DNA of 64,000 nucleotides from Montifringilla adamsi (taxonomy: Eukaryota > Chordata > Aves > Passeriformes > Passeridae), in the NCBI GenBank assembly GCA_017590115.1, contig JAGGNK010007460.1, positions 84,508-148,507 on the forward strand, written 5' to 3'. A model generated the notes under the pieces. It worked only from the letters and a program-made list of their open reading frames with translations. It was not told the DNA's origin and made no database searches. Below are positions 38,084 to 49,082 of this stretch, one piece after another. Within the stretch, counting starts at the first letter, position 1. Each line of letters begins with the position of its first letter. The translations under genes were made by a program, and so were the position numbers.

Positions 38084-41000
38084 CTGGAAAAGTGGGGGTG
38101 GGGACAGGTGAGGAATTGGGAATTCCCTTGGGAATCCGCCGAGATGGATTTGGGGATCCCCCGGGGTTTGGTGACCCCAAATTGGGGATCTCCCCTGGGC
38201 TGGATTTGGGATCCCCTCGGGAATTCCCTGCGCTGGATTTGGGATCCACTGTGGGAATTCCCTGCGCTGGATTTGGGATCCACTGTGGGAATTCCCTGCG
38301 CTGGATTTGGGATCCCCTCGGGAATTTACTGGGCTGGATTTGGGATCCACTGTGGGAATTCCCTGCGCTGGATTTGGGATCCACTGTGGGAATTCCCTGG
38401 ACTGGATTTGGGATCCCCTTTGGGAATTCCCTGGGCTGGATTTGGGATCCCCTCGGGAATTCCCTGGGCTGGATTTGGGATCCACTGTGGGAATTCCCTG
38501 CGCTGGATTTGGGGTCCACTGTGGGAATTCCCTGGGCTGGATTTGGGATCCCCTTTGGGAATTCCCTGCGCTGGATTTGGGATCCACTTTGGGAATTCCC
38601 TGGGCTGGATTTGGGATCCACTGTGGGAATTCCCTGGGCTGGATTTGGGATCCCCTCGGGAATTTACTGGGCTGGATTTGGGATCCCCTCGGGAATTCCC
38701 TGGGCTGGATTTGGGATCCACTGTGGGAATTCCCTGGGCTGGATTTGGGATCCCCTCGGGAATTCCCTGGGCTGGATTTGGGATCCCCTTTGGGAATTCC
38801 CTGGGATGCATTTGGGGAATCCCGAACTGGGAATCTCCCCAGAGCGGGATTTGGGATCCACTTGGGGAATCTCCTGAAACGGATTTGGGGATCCCTTTGG
38901 GAATGTCCTGAGGTGAATTTGGGGATCCCCTGGGAAATTCCCTGAGCAGGATTTGGGAATCCCCCCACGTGGATTTGGGGATCCCTTTGGGAATTCCGAG
39001 TTGAATTTGGGGATCCCCTTGGGAACTCCTTGGGATGGATTCAGGATCCCTTTGGGAATTCCCTGGGCGGGATTTGGGGAATCCCAGGAACACCCTAAGG
39101 TGGATTTTGGGGATCCCCTTGGGAATTCCCTGGAATGGATTTGGGGATCCCCCTCAAGGATTTGGGGATCCCTTTGGGAATTCTACGGGATGGATTCTGG
39201 GGATCCCCCTGGGATGGGTTTGGGATCCCCTCAGGAATTCCCAGGGATGGATTTTGGGATCCCTTGAGTTGAATTTGGGGATCCCTTTGGGAATGTCCTG
39301 AGCTGGATTTGGGATCCCCTCGGGAATCCCCTGGGTGGGATTCGGGGATCCCCTCGAGGACCCTCCTGGGCAGAGCCCGGGGATCCGAACAATCCCAGGA
39401 ATGACCAAAAAAATTCGGGAATTCCAGAGAATTTGAGCGGCTCCGAAAATCCCAAAATCATCCGGGATCCCAAAATCTGGGATTGAAATTCCAGGAATTC
39501 TGACGCCACCAAGGAGGCCCAAAACCCCAAAATCCAGGATTGGAATTTTGGGAATTCCACTGGCTCCAAGGAGCCCAAAATCCCAAAATTTGGGATCAGA
39601 ATTCCGGGAATTCCAAAGCCACCAAAGAGGCCCAAAATCTGGGATTGGAATTTTGGGAATTCTGGCGCCATGGAGGCCCAAAATCCCAAAATCTGAGATC
39701 AAAATTCCAGGAATTCTGACGGCACCACCAGGATCCAAAACCCCCAAATCCAGGACCGGAATTTCAGGAATTCCAACGGCTCCAAGGAGCCCAAAATCCC
39801 AAAATTTGGGATCAGAATTCCGGGAATTCCAAAGCCACCAAAGAGGCCCAAAATCCGGGATTGGAATTTTGGGAATTCTGATGGCTCCGAGAAGGCCCCA
39901 AAATCCCAAATCCCCAAAATCTGGGATCAGAGTTTTGGGAATTCCCAAGACACCTAAGAGGCCCAAAATCCTAAAATCCTGGATAGGAATTGCGGGAATT
40001 CCAACGACTCCAAAAAGGCCCAAAATCCCCAAAACCCCAAAATCTGGGATCGGAATTTTGATGCCACCACCGGGGTCCAAAACCCCATAATTTGGGATCA
40101 GAATTCCAGGAATTCCAACGCCACGGAGGAGGCCAAAAAACCTTCCCAAATTTTGGGAATTCCGATGGCTCCAAGGAGGCCCCAAAACCCCAAAATCCCC
40201 AAAATTCCAAATCCCCAAAACCCAAAATCTCAAACCCCAAAATTCAAAAATTCCCAAAACCCCAAAATCCCCAAATTCCAAATCCCCAAAATTCCCAAGA
40301 TCCCCAAATCCCCAAAATCCGGGATGGGAATTCCAGGAACTGGGGACAGAATTCCCGGTTTTGTGTCCCACGGATGCTCCCAGGATGGAATGGGGATAAA
40401 CGAGGTGTTGTGAATATGCAAATGATACATTTGCATCTCATTAGCGACAGGATTCCTGCAGCCGATTCTGGGAATTTGGGATTTTGGGAATTTTTGGGAA
40501 TTTGGGAATTCCCTTCTTGGAAGCCCAGGATGGGTTTGGGGTCCCCTGAGGGGTCTCTGGGATTTGGGAATTCCCAAGATGGAATTTGGGACTCCCTGAG
40601 GGGGAATTTGGGATTTGGGATCCCCCGGGATGGGATTTGGGATTTGGGGAATCCAGCTGGGATTTGGGATCCCTCAGGATGGGTTTGGGAATTCCCTGGA
40701 CTGGAATTTGGGATCTGGGATCCCTCAGGATCCTCTCGGGTTTGGGATCCTCTCAGGGATCTCTGGGATTGGGATTCGGGATTTGGGATCCCCTGAGGGG
40801 GAATTTGGGATTGGGAATTCCCTGGGTCGGGATTTGGGGATTTGGGATCCCCCAGGAAGGGATTCGGGATCCTCCAAGGTGGAATTTGGGATTTGGGATC
40901 CCTTGGGCTGGATTTGGGAATTCCCTCGTGATCCTCCCAGGGATCTCTGGGATGGGATTTGGGATTCGGGATCCCCCAGGATGGGATTTGGGGTTTGGAA

Positions 41001-41756
41001 TTTGGGAACTCCCTGCGATCAGATTTGGGATTTGGGATCCCCCGGGATGGGTTTGGGATCCCCTCAGGGATCTCTGGGATGGGATTTGGGGATTTGGGAA
41101 TTCCCAGGGTTGGGATTTGGGATCCCTCAGGATGGGTTCAGGGTTTGGGAATTCCTTGGGATGGGATTTGGGATCCTCCGAGCTGGGATTTGGGATTTGC
41201 GAATTCCCTGAGGGGGAATTTGGGATTTGGGATCCTCCAAGTTGGAATCTGGGGATTTGGGATCCCCTGAGGATAAATTTGGGATTTGGGAATTCCCTGG
41301 GCTGGGATTTGGGATACCTCGGGATGGGTTTGGGGGTTTGGGAATTCCCTCGGGATCCTCCCAGGGAGCTCTGGGATGGGTTTGGGACCCCCAAAATTCG
41401 GGATTCGGGATCCACTTGGGAACGGCCCGAGCTGGGACTGGGGCACCCCTGGGAACTGCCCCAGCAAATCCCAGTAAATCCCAGTAAATCCCAGTTTATC
41501 CCAGTAAATCCCAGTTCAGTCCCTCCCAGTTTATCCCAGTCCATCCCAGTCCATCCCAGTTTATCCCAGTCCCTCCCAGTCCGTCCCAGTCCATCCCAGT
41601 CCATCCCAGTTTATCCCAGTCCCTCCCAGTCCATCCCAGTCCATCCCAGTCCATCCCAGTCCCTCCCAGTCCATCCCAGTCCATCCCAGTTTATCCCAGT
41701 CCATCCCAGTCCCTCCCAGTTTATCCCAGTCCATCCCAGTCTCTCCCAGTTCTCAC
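38084..41756 (-). repeat. Zinc-finger gene intron 1: GGATTTGGGATCC arrays
   Basis: From 38110 to 39330, units of CTGGATTTGGGATCCCCTCG and GGGAATTCC. From 39390 to 40350, CCCAAAATCTGGGATTGGAA units. From 40480 to 41460, GGGATTTGGGATCCC again. From 41460 to 41750, CCCAGTCCATCCCAGTTTAT decamers. One unique island lies at 40370-40470 (see octamer element). No coding exon is seen. Confidence 0.8.
40416..40436. promoter_or_regulatory. Palindromic octamer (POU) element
   Basis: ATGCAAAT-GATAC-ATTTGCAT, two perfect octamer sites in inverted orientation with a five-base spacer, inside a roughly 100-base unique island surrounded by repeats. Octamer sites bind Oct1/Oct2 POU factors. Location inside intron 1 of the zinc-finger gene suggests an enhancer, but this is inference. 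Confidence 0.6.
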
Positions 41757-41850
41757 CGGGCGCCGCCGCCGCCCCCGGAGCCACTTCCGGCCGCGCTCGC
41801 GCGCGATGACGTCACCCCCGGAATGGGCGGGGCCTGACCGGGAACTGGGA
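41757..41850 (-). promoter_or_regulatory. Promoter and non-coding exon 1 of the 11-finger gene
   Basis: CpG-rich unique block. On the minus strand it holds a GC box (GGGGCCCCGCCC area near 41830), a CRE TGACGTCA at 41807-41814, an ETS site CCGGAAGTG at 41782-41790, and ends with donor CCCG|GTGAGA at 41757. Splicing to 38083 would place the ATG eight bases into exon 2, the same arrangement as in ZNF628. Confidence 0.6.
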
Positions 41851-41899
41851 GGAACTGGGATGGACGGGGATAAACTGGGATAAACTGGGATAAACTGGG

Positions 41900-44875
41900 G
41901 TGGATTCGGGGGAGCTTCAAACGGGGGATTTTCAGGACAGGGGGATCCCAAAAATCGGGGATTTCCCCCCAAAAATCGGGGATTGAACCCCAAAATTGGG
42001 GATTTAACCCCAAAATTCGGGGATTTAACCCCAAAAATCAGGGATTTCACCCCAAAAATCGGGGATTTAACCCCAAACTTCGGAGATTTAACCCCAAAAT
42101 TCGGAGATTTCACCCCAAAAATCGGGGATTTAACCCCAAAAATTGGATATTTCCTGCCAAAAATCATTTTCTCATCAGGGTGGGATTGGGGAAATTGGGA
42201 TCACCCCAAAAATCGGGGATTTCACCCCAAAATCGGGGATTGAACCCCCAAAATCAGGGATTTTCTGCCAAAAATCGAGGACTGAACCCAAAAAATTCGG
42301 GAATTTTACCCGAAAATCGGGGATTTCCCCTAAAAACGCGTTTTCCCGTCAAGGTGGGTTTGGAGGATTTGGGATCGTCCCAAAAAAGCGAATTCCGGGT
42401 TTTTCTCCCCAAAATCTCAATCCCGACGAGGGTGGGATTGGGGAATTTGGGGTCACCCCAAAAATCGGGGATTTCACCCCAAAAATCGGGGATTTCACCC
42501 CAAAAATCGGGGATTTAACCCCAAACTTCGGAGATTTAACCCCAAAATTCAGGGATTTCACCCCAAAAATCGGGGATTTAACCCCAAACTTCGGAGATTT
42601 AACCCCAAAATTCGGAGATTTCACCCCAAAAATCGGGGATTTAACCCCAAAAATTGGATATTTCCTGCCAAAAATCCAGGATTTCACCCCAAAATTTGGT
42701 GATTTCCCGCCAAAAATCGGGGATTTCCCCTGAAAATGCATTTTCTCATCAGGGTGGGATTGGGGAAATTGGGATCACCCCAAAAATCGGGGATTTCACC
42801 CCAAAATCGGGGATTGAAGCCCAAAACCCGGAGGATTTAACCCCGAAAATCGGGAATTTCATCTCGAAAATCGGGGATTTAATTCCAAAATCAGGGATTT
42901 CTCCCCCAAAATCGGGGATTGAACTCCCAATCGGGGATTTCCCCCCAAAAATCAGGGATTTCACCCCAAAAATCGGGGATTTCCCCCCAAAAATCAGGGA
43001 TTTCACCGCAAAAATCAGGGATTTAACCCCAAAATTCGGAGATTTCACCCCAAAAATCGGGGATTTAACCCCAAACTTCGGAGATTTAACCCCAAAATTC
43101 GGAGATTTCACCCCAAAAATCGGGGATTTAACCCCAAAAATCGGGGATTTCCCCTAAAAATGCATTTTCTCATCAGGGTGGGATTGGGGAAATTGGGATC
43201 ACCCCAAAAATCGGGGATTTCACCCCAAAATCGGGGATTGAACCCCCAAAATCAGGGATTTTCTGCCAAAAATCGAGGACTGAACCCAAAAAATTCGGGA
43301 ATTTTACCCGAAAATCGGGGATTTCCCCTAAAAACGCGTTTTCCCATCAAGGTGGGTTTGGAGGATTTGGGATCACCCCAAAAAAGCGAATTCCGGGTTT
43401 TTCTCCCCAAAATCTCAATCCCGACGAGGGTGGGATTGGGGAATTTGGGGTCACCCCAAAAATCGGGGATTTCACCCCAAAAATCGGGGATTTAACCCCA
43501 AACTTCGGAGATTTAACCCCAAAATTCGGAGATTTCACCCCAAAAATCGGGGATTTAACCCCAAACTTCGGAGATTTAACCCCAAAATTCGGAGATTTCA
43601 CCCCAAAAATCGGGGATTTAACCCCAAAAATTGGATATTTCCTGCCAAAAATCCAGGATTTCACCCCAAAATTTGGTGATTTCCCGCCAAAAATCGGGGA
43701 TTTCCCCTGAAAATGCATTTTCTCATCAGGGTGGGATTGGGGAAATTGGGATCACCCCAAAAATCGGGGATTTCACCCCAAAATCGGGGATTGAAGCCCA
43801 AAACCCGGAGGATTTAACCCCGAAAATCGGGAATTTCATCTCGAAAATCGGGGATTTAATTCCAAAATCAGGGATTTCTCCCCCAAAATCGGGGATTGAA
43901 CTCCCAAAATCAGGGATTTTCTGCCAAAAATCGAGGACTGAACCCAAAAAATTCGGGAATTTTACCCGAAAATCGGGGATTTCCCCTAAAAACGCGTTTT
44001 CCCGTCAAGGTGGGTTTGGAGGATTTGGGATCGTCCCAAAAAAGCGAATTCCGGGTTTTTCTCCCCAAAATCTCAATCCCGACGAGGGTGGGATTGGGGA
44101 ATTTGGGGTCACCCCAAAAATCGGGGATTTCACCCCAAAAATCGGGGATTGACTGCAAAAATTCGGGAATCAACCCCAAAAATCGTGGATTCCCCCCCAA
44201 AATCCGGGGATTCCGTCCGAAAAATTGAGGATTTCACCCCAAAACCGCATTTTCCCATCAGAGTGGGATTGGAGGATTTGGGATAACCCCAAAAAAGGAA
44301 AATTTAGGGTTTTTCACCCCAAAATTGGAGCCCCGACAAGGGTGGGATGCGAAGCCACGCGTGCAGAGAACAATGGATGAGCAAAAATGGGAATTTTCAG
44401 GAGAGAGAGATCCCAAAACCGGGCAGTTCCACCCCAAAAAAGGGGTCCCAATGGGGGTGGGATTGGGGAATTTGGGGTCACCCCAAAAATCGGGGATTTC
44501 ACCCCAAAAATCGGGGATTTCACCCCAAAAATCGGGGATTTCACTCCAAAAGCGCATTTTCTGTTCAGAATGGGATTGAGGAATTTGGCATTTAACCCCC
44601 CAAAATGGGAATTCCATGGATTTCACCCCAAAATCGGCTCCCGACCAGGGTGGGATCGGAGGATTTGGGGTCATCCCAAAAATTAGGGATTACACCCCAA
44701 AATTCGCGGATTTCCCGCCAAAAATCGGGGGTTCCACCCACAAAATCCTGGATTTCAAACCCTAAAAAAGGGGGGATTTCACCCCAAAACAACACTTTCC
44801 CATCAGGGTGGGTTTGGGGAATTTGGGATCACCCCGAAAAAACGAATTCCGAGCATTTCCCCCCCAAAAAATCCG
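41900..44875. repeat. ATCGGGGATTTCACCCCAAAA satellite with tRNA-Ser-derived joints
   Basis: About 3 kb of 21-24 base units (GGGGATTTAACCCCAAAATT and variants), each a near-palindrome. Every 170-300 bases the array contains a joint such as GACGAGGGTGGGATTGGGG (near 42427, 43424 and 44083), whose first 15 bases equal the 3' end of the neighbouring tRNA-Ser gene. A block of about 960 bases is repeated: 42150-42760 resembles 43160-43740. Confidence 0.85.
44329..44382 (-). pseudogene. tRNA-Ser 3'-half pseudogene
   Basis: About 50 bases match the 3' half of the intact tRNA-Ser (44880-44961) with roughly five substitutions, then similarity stops near the anticodon. The T-loop is altered (GGGATGCGAAGCC on the plus strand). 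Confidence 0.75.
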
Positions 44876-44879
44876 CTGC

Positions 44880-44961
44880 CGACGAGGGTGGGATTCGAAC
44901 CCACGCGTGCAGAGCACAATGGATTAGCAGTCCATCGCCTTAACCACTCGGCCACCTCGTC
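44880..44961 (-). tRNA. tRNA-Ser (anticodon GCT)
   Basis: 82 bases including the G discriminator. Acceptor GACGAGG pairs with CCTCGTC; A box TGGCCGAGTGG, B box GGGTTCGAATCCC; anticodon loop CTGCTAATCC gives GCT, decoding AGC/AGU. The long variable arm typical of class II tRNA-Ser is present. A T6 run (44866-44871, as A on the plus strand) directly downstream serves as the Pol III terminator. Confidence 0.95.
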
Positions 44962-45099
44962 CGCGGCTGCGCGCCCGCGCCCGGCCGCCATAGGCTGCGC
45001 TGCGGGGGCGTGGCCACTGCTGGGGGGGCGGAGTCATGGGCGTGGCCTGGGCGTGGCTCCAGCTCCGAGTCCGCGGGTTCGAATCCCGGCCCCGCCAAC

Positions 45100-45555
45100 T
45101 CCGAATGGGGAGATTTCCCAATTTTCTCTTTTTTTATCCCAAATTTTTCCCTTTTCTTCCCCTTTATTGCACAAATTTCTCCTTTTCCCGCTGCCCTTCC
45201 CGAGATTTCTCCTATTTCTACAAATGTTATTCTTTTTGCTCTGCTATCTGCTTTTTTACCCCCATTTTTTTCCCCAATTTTCTCTTTTTTTATCCCAAAT
45301 TCTTTAATTCCCCCATTTTTTTCCCATTTTCCCCAAATTTCTCTTTTTCCCCCCGTTCTTTCCCAGCTTTCTCTTTTTTATCTCCGACTTTATTATTTTT
45401 CCTTTTTTTTCACCCAATTTTTCCCAAATTTTCTCTTTTTTCACCCAATTTTTCCCATTTTTCTCTCTTTTTTATCCCATTTTTTTCCCTTTTTCCCCCT
45501 CAAATTTCTCTTTTTCCACCCAATTTTTTACCATTTTTTTTTCTTTTAAAATGAA
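45100..45555. repeat. Pyrimidine tract
   Basis: TTTTTCCCAATTTTCTCTTT-type DNA, almost entirely T and C on the plus strand. No gene is seen. Confidence 0.8.
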
Positions 45556-46070
45556 AAAAATTAAATGCATTTCAATTAATTAATTCGAAAGGGAAAAATT
45601 CAATTGCAAAAGGGAAAAGAAATTAAAAGGGAAAGTTAAATAAAAAAAAAGTTAAAGGAAAAATTTAATAAAAAGGGGAAAGACAAAATTGAAAAAGGGG
45701 AAATGAAATGGAAAAGGGGAAATTTAAAAATCAATTTTTAGAAGCAGAAGATAAAAGAAATTTATCAAAGGAATTAAAATAAAATATGAAATGAAATGTA
45801 AAAAAATGTAAAATTGAATGTAAAAAAGTAGAAAATTAAATAGAAAAAAAAAAACAGAATTAAATAAAAGAGAAAATTAAATGTAAAAATAGAAAATTGA
45901 ATATAAAAAATTAGAAAATTAAAAATAAAAAATATAAAAAATACAAAATTAAATGTAAAAGCTATGAAATTAAATATTAAAAAATATAAAATGAACTAGA
46001 AAAAGCTAGAAAATGAAATATCAAACCATAAAACCAAATTAAAACCGATCAAATCCAATGAAAACCCCAA
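45556..46070. repeat. Purine tract (AAATTAAA / GAAAA)
   Basis: A-rich, G-containing plus strand with units like AAAATTAAATGTAAAAA, forming an abrupt strand-composition switch against the preceding pyrimidine tract. No gene is seen. Confidence 0.8.
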
Positions 46071-46074
46071 AAAT

Positions 46075-46196
46075 CCCCGCTGGAATTGGCGGGAACGGCG
46101 CGGCGCTCTCTGCGCATGCGCGGCGGGGATTCCCCGTCCCGATGACGTCACCGGCAGCGCGGCTCATGAAGCTCCCGGCGCGGGGCCGGCGGCAGC
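46075..46196. promoter_or_regulatory. GC-rich island with NRF1 and CRE motifs beside tRNA-iMet
   Basis: Unique CpG-rich block containing TGCGCATGCGC (NRF1 palindrome) at 46111-46121 and TGACGTCA at 46143-46150, ending immediately before the initiator tRNA. It may be a Pol II promoter remnant; no associated exon was identified. Confidence 0.45.
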
Positions 46197-46268
46197 AGCA
46201 GAGTGGCGCAGCGGGAGCGTGCTGGGCCCATAACCCAGAGGTCGATGGATCGAAACCATCCTCTGCTA
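46197..46268 (+). tRNA. Initiator tRNA-Met (CAT)
   Basis: 72 bases starting AGCAGAGTGGCGCAGCGGGA and ending CCTCTGCTA. It carries vertebrate initiator hallmarks: A1-U72 pair, GGGCCCATAACCC anticodon arm with three G-C pairs, and ATCGAAAC instead of TTCGAAC in the T-loop. One D-loop base (GCGGGAGC instead of GCGGAAGC) differs from the human gene I recall. TTTT at 46276-46279 is the terminator. Confidence 0.95.
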
Positions 46269-46274
46269 CTTCTG

Positions 46275-47130
46275 CTTTTCTTCTTTCCCCTCAAACCCTC
46301 CCCTCATTTTCCAAATTTCTCTTTCACTATTCCATTTCTTTTGGGGTTTTTCCCTCATTTTCCTCATTTTCGCTTCTATTTTTCCCCTCAATTTTTCTAT
46401 GTATTTTGCATTTTTCCCTCTTTTTCCCCATTTCTGCCCTTATTTTCTGCCTCAATTTCCCATTTATTTTGCATTTTTCCCTCTTTTTCCCCATTTCTGG
46501 CCTCATTTTCCCCCCAATTTTCCCACTTCCCACTCAATTTTTCCATTTAATTTCAATTTTTTTTTCCCATTTCCCCCTCAATTTCCCATTTATTTTGCAT
46601 TTTTCCCTCCTTTTCCCCATTTCTGCCCTTATTTTCCCCCTCAATTTCCCATTTATTTTGCATTTTTCCCTCCTTTTCCTCTATTTCTGGCCTCATTTTC
46701 CCCCCAATTTTCCCACTTCCCACTCAATTTTTCCATTTAATTTCAATTTTTTTTTCCCATTTCCCCCTCAATTTCCCATTTATTTTGCATTTTTCCCTCC
46801 TTTTCCCCATTTCTGCCCTTATTTTCCCCCTCAATTTCCCATTTATTTTGCATTTTTCCCTCCTTTTCCTCTATTTCTGGCCTCATTTTCCCCTCAATTT
46901 TCCCACTTCCCCCTCAATTTTTCCATTTATTTTGCATTTTTCCCTCTTTTCCCCCCTCATTTTCCCCAATCAATTTCAATTTTTTTCCTCATTTCTCCAT
47001 TTATTTCCCCTTTCCCCTCTTTTCCCCCTCAATTTTCCATTTATTTCGGTTTTTCCCCCTCATTTTCCCCTTATTTCTCCTCAATTTTTCCATTTATTTT
47101 GCATTTTCCCTCATTTCCCCCCTCCCTTGC
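46275..47130. repeat. Pyrimidine-rich TTTATTTTGCATTTTTCCC array
   Basis: Tandem units of CCCATTTATTTTGCATTTTTCC with TCAATTTTTCC, forming longer units of about 180 bases (46521-46700 is repeated at 46705-46885). No gene is seen. Confidence 0.8.
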
Positions 47131-47185
47131 GGGTGGGGGAGGGGCTGGAGGGATTTTGGGGCTGAGGGCGGCGCAGGGAGCGCGC

Positions 47186-47259
47186 GGCGCCGTGGCTTAG
47201 TTGGTTAAAGCGCCTGTCTAGTAAACAGGAGATCCTGGGTTCGAATCCCAGCGGTGCCT
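47186..47259 (+). tRNA. tRNA-Thr (anticodon AGT)
   Basis: 74 bases. Acceptor GGCGCCG pairs with CGGTGCC; anticodon loop TCTAGTAAA gives AGT; T-arm CTGGGTTCGAATCCCAG. A TTTT run is present at 47299-47302, after a palindromic GTCGCGAC.. pair. Confidence 0.95.
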
Positions 47260-47468
47260 CCGCTCTGTCGCGACCATGTCGCGACAGGACCGTCAATATT
47301 TTAGGCATGACGTCACCTTTTTTTTTTTTTTTTTTTTGCTACTTCAATAAATTCTTTTTCGACGAAACGCTAAATAACGGGGGGGATAGAAAAACCAGGA
47401 TCCCGCGAGCGGAAGCGGAAATAACTTGGGGAAAAAAAATTAAAATAAATAAAATGAGAAAAGAGATC

Positions 47469-47540
47469 TTCCCTGACCGGGAATCGAACCCGGGCCGCGG
47501 CGGTGAGAGCGCCGAATCCTAACCACTAGACCACCAGGGA
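47469..47540 (-). tRNA. tRNA-Glu (anticodon CTC)
   Basis: 72 bases starting TCCCTGGTGGTCTAGTGG on the minus strand; anticodon loop CGCTCTCACC gives CTC; T-arm CCCGGGTTCGATTCCCGGT. It appears identical to the vertebrate consensus. Downstream TTTT occurs within 15 bases on the minus strand. Confidence 0.95.
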
Positions 47541-47584
47541 GGGCCGGCAGCAGCGTGGCGCCGGCGCCACCAGAGGTACTCCGC

Positions 47585-48850
47585 AGCTCGCTGATTGGCT
47601 AAACCCGTCCCCATGGAGTGTCAATCAAAGTGCAGAGCCAATCAGAGCGCGGCTCAGGCGTGGTCGCGCCTCCGCCTCAGATTTCCCGCCGCTCGTCCCC
47701 GGCGCTGTGGGGAGGAAATTTGGGGATTCTGGGGTGAAATTCGGGCATTTTGGGGAAAAATTCGGGGATTTGGGGGTGGAAATCGGGAACTGATGGACGA
47801 AATCCTGAGATTTTGGGGCAAAACTTGGAGATTTCGGGTGAAAAGTCGGGAATCCCGCGCCGAAGCCTCTTACTGCGCGTTGATTGGCTGGGATGGTACT
47901 GAGAGAGTGTCAATCAAAGTCTAGAGCCAATCAGAGCGCGGCTCAGGGGTGGTCCCACGCCCCCTCAGGTTTCCCGCCTCCCGGTGTGGGGGAGATTTTC
48001 AGGGATTTTGGGGTGGAATTCGGCGATTTTGGTGAAAAAATCGGGGATTTAGGGGTGGAATTCGAGGAAGTATGAGCGCAATGCGGAGATTTTGGGGCAA
48101 AACGCGGAGATTTCGGATGGAAATTCCGGAATTTCGCGCCGAAGCCGCATGCTGGGCACGGATTGGCTGAGGTGGTCCATAGAAAGTGTCAATCACTCTG
48201 GAGAGCCAATCAGAGAGCAGTGCTGAGGTGGTCACGCCCCCCGCCTCAGGTTTCTCGCCGCTCCCTCCCGGCGCTGGGGGAGAAAATTGGGGATTTTGGG
48301 TGGAAATTTGGGCATTTTGGGGAAAAATTCGGGGATTTGGGGCAAAATTAATGGATTTGGGGTAAGACTTGGGGATTTTGGGGTGAAATTTGAGGATTTG
48401 GGCTGGAAATTGAGATTTTGGGGGGAAATTTGGAGATTATGTAGGGTTTGAGGTGCAATGTGAAGATTTGGGCTGAAATTCGGGAATTTTTGGGGTGAAA
48501 TTCCGCTGTTTGGGGTTGAAATTCAGGGATTTGGTGGTTTTGAGTTAAATTTGGTATTTGGCGCAAAAATCAGGGATTTTGGGGTGAAATTTCAGGCAAA
48601 ATTGAGGGATTTGGGCTGGAATTCGGTCATTTTGGGGTGAAATGTGGGGGTTTGGGGTGAAATTCAAGGATTTTGGGCTGGAATTTGCGGAATTTGGGCG
48701 AAATTCGAGGATTTTGGCCTGCGCGGCTCCGACGCCCTCGAAACCTCATGCCACACGCTGATTGGCTGCGCGGGTTGAATTCAGCTGTCTATCAAATCAG
48801 AGAGCCAATCAGAGCGCGAGTCTGAGGCTTGGTAACGCCCCCATGCCGGG
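47585..48850. promoter_or_regulatory. Four tandem CCAAT / E2F promoter-like modules
   Basis: Modules start near 47590, 47878, 48158 and 48757. Each has GATTGGCT, a TGTCAATCA word, AGAGCCAATCAGAGCGCG and, 30-40 bases on, TTTCCCGCC or TTTCTCGCC. This gives an inverted pair of CCAAT boxes (NF-Y) plus an E2F-like site, with 280-300 base spacing (600 for the last). Spacers are GGGGATTTTGGGG repeat. Gene bodies are not visible. Confidence 0.6.
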
Positions 48851-49065
48851 TTTCCCGCCCCGGGAGCTGAGGGGGAGAAAATCGGGAATTTGGGGGCGAA
48901 ATTCGGAGATTTTGGGGTTAAATTTGGGGATTTTGGGGTTAAATTTGGGGATTTTTGGGTGAAATTCGAGGATTTTGGGGTTAAATTGAGGGATTTTGGG
49001 GTGAAATTCAGGGATTTTGGGGTGAAATTCGGGGATTTTGGTCCAAGCACAGGACACGAAGCTGC
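48260..49065. repeat. GGGGTGAAATTCGGGGATTTT array
   Basis: Units of about 20 bases of GATTTTGGGGTGAAATTC type between and after the CCAAT modules, ending at the candidate JOSD2 poly(A) site. No gene is visible. Confidence 0.8.
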
Positions 49066-49076
49066 CACCGATCGCT

Positions 49077-49082
49077 TTTAAT
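49077..49082 (-). terminator. JOSD2: Candidate poly(A) signal (ATTAAA) of JOSD2
   Basis: Minus strand GGATTAAAAGC about 615 bases after the JOSD2 stop codon. Confidence 0.4.

Noticed and set aside
36450..38621. Start of the 11-finger protein at the upstream end of the open frame (38621)
   Set aside because: Residues upstream of 38075 are translated GGATTTGGGATCC repeat; the ATG at 38075 has a GGCCATGG context and lies just after a good acceptor.
42000..44900. CRISPR-like array (regular repeats with spacers)
   Set aside because: Repeat units are degenerate and contiguous without unique spacers, and the context is vertebrate nuclear DNA.
45020..45097. Possible second tRNA (GGGTTCGAATCCCGG T-arm-like sequence)
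   Set aside because: A T-arm-like stem and CCCCGCCA end are present, but no matching acceptor strand, D-arm or anticodon arm could be folded. At most it is a tRNA-derived remnant.
46204..47200. Phe/Pro/Ile-rich frame of 380 codons
   Set aside because: A translation of a pyrimidine satellite overlapping the initiator tRNA gene; not a plausible protein.
47310..47345. Poly(T) run as the tail of a retroposed element
   Set aside because: A run of about 19 T near the tRNA-Thr gene, but no target-site duplication or element body was recognised; too little to call.
47595..48962. Four similar small frames starting MAxxV..CQS..RANQSA
   Set aside because: They are translations of the repeated CCAAT module; frames run into GGGGATTT repeat and differ in length, with no splice or stop conservation.
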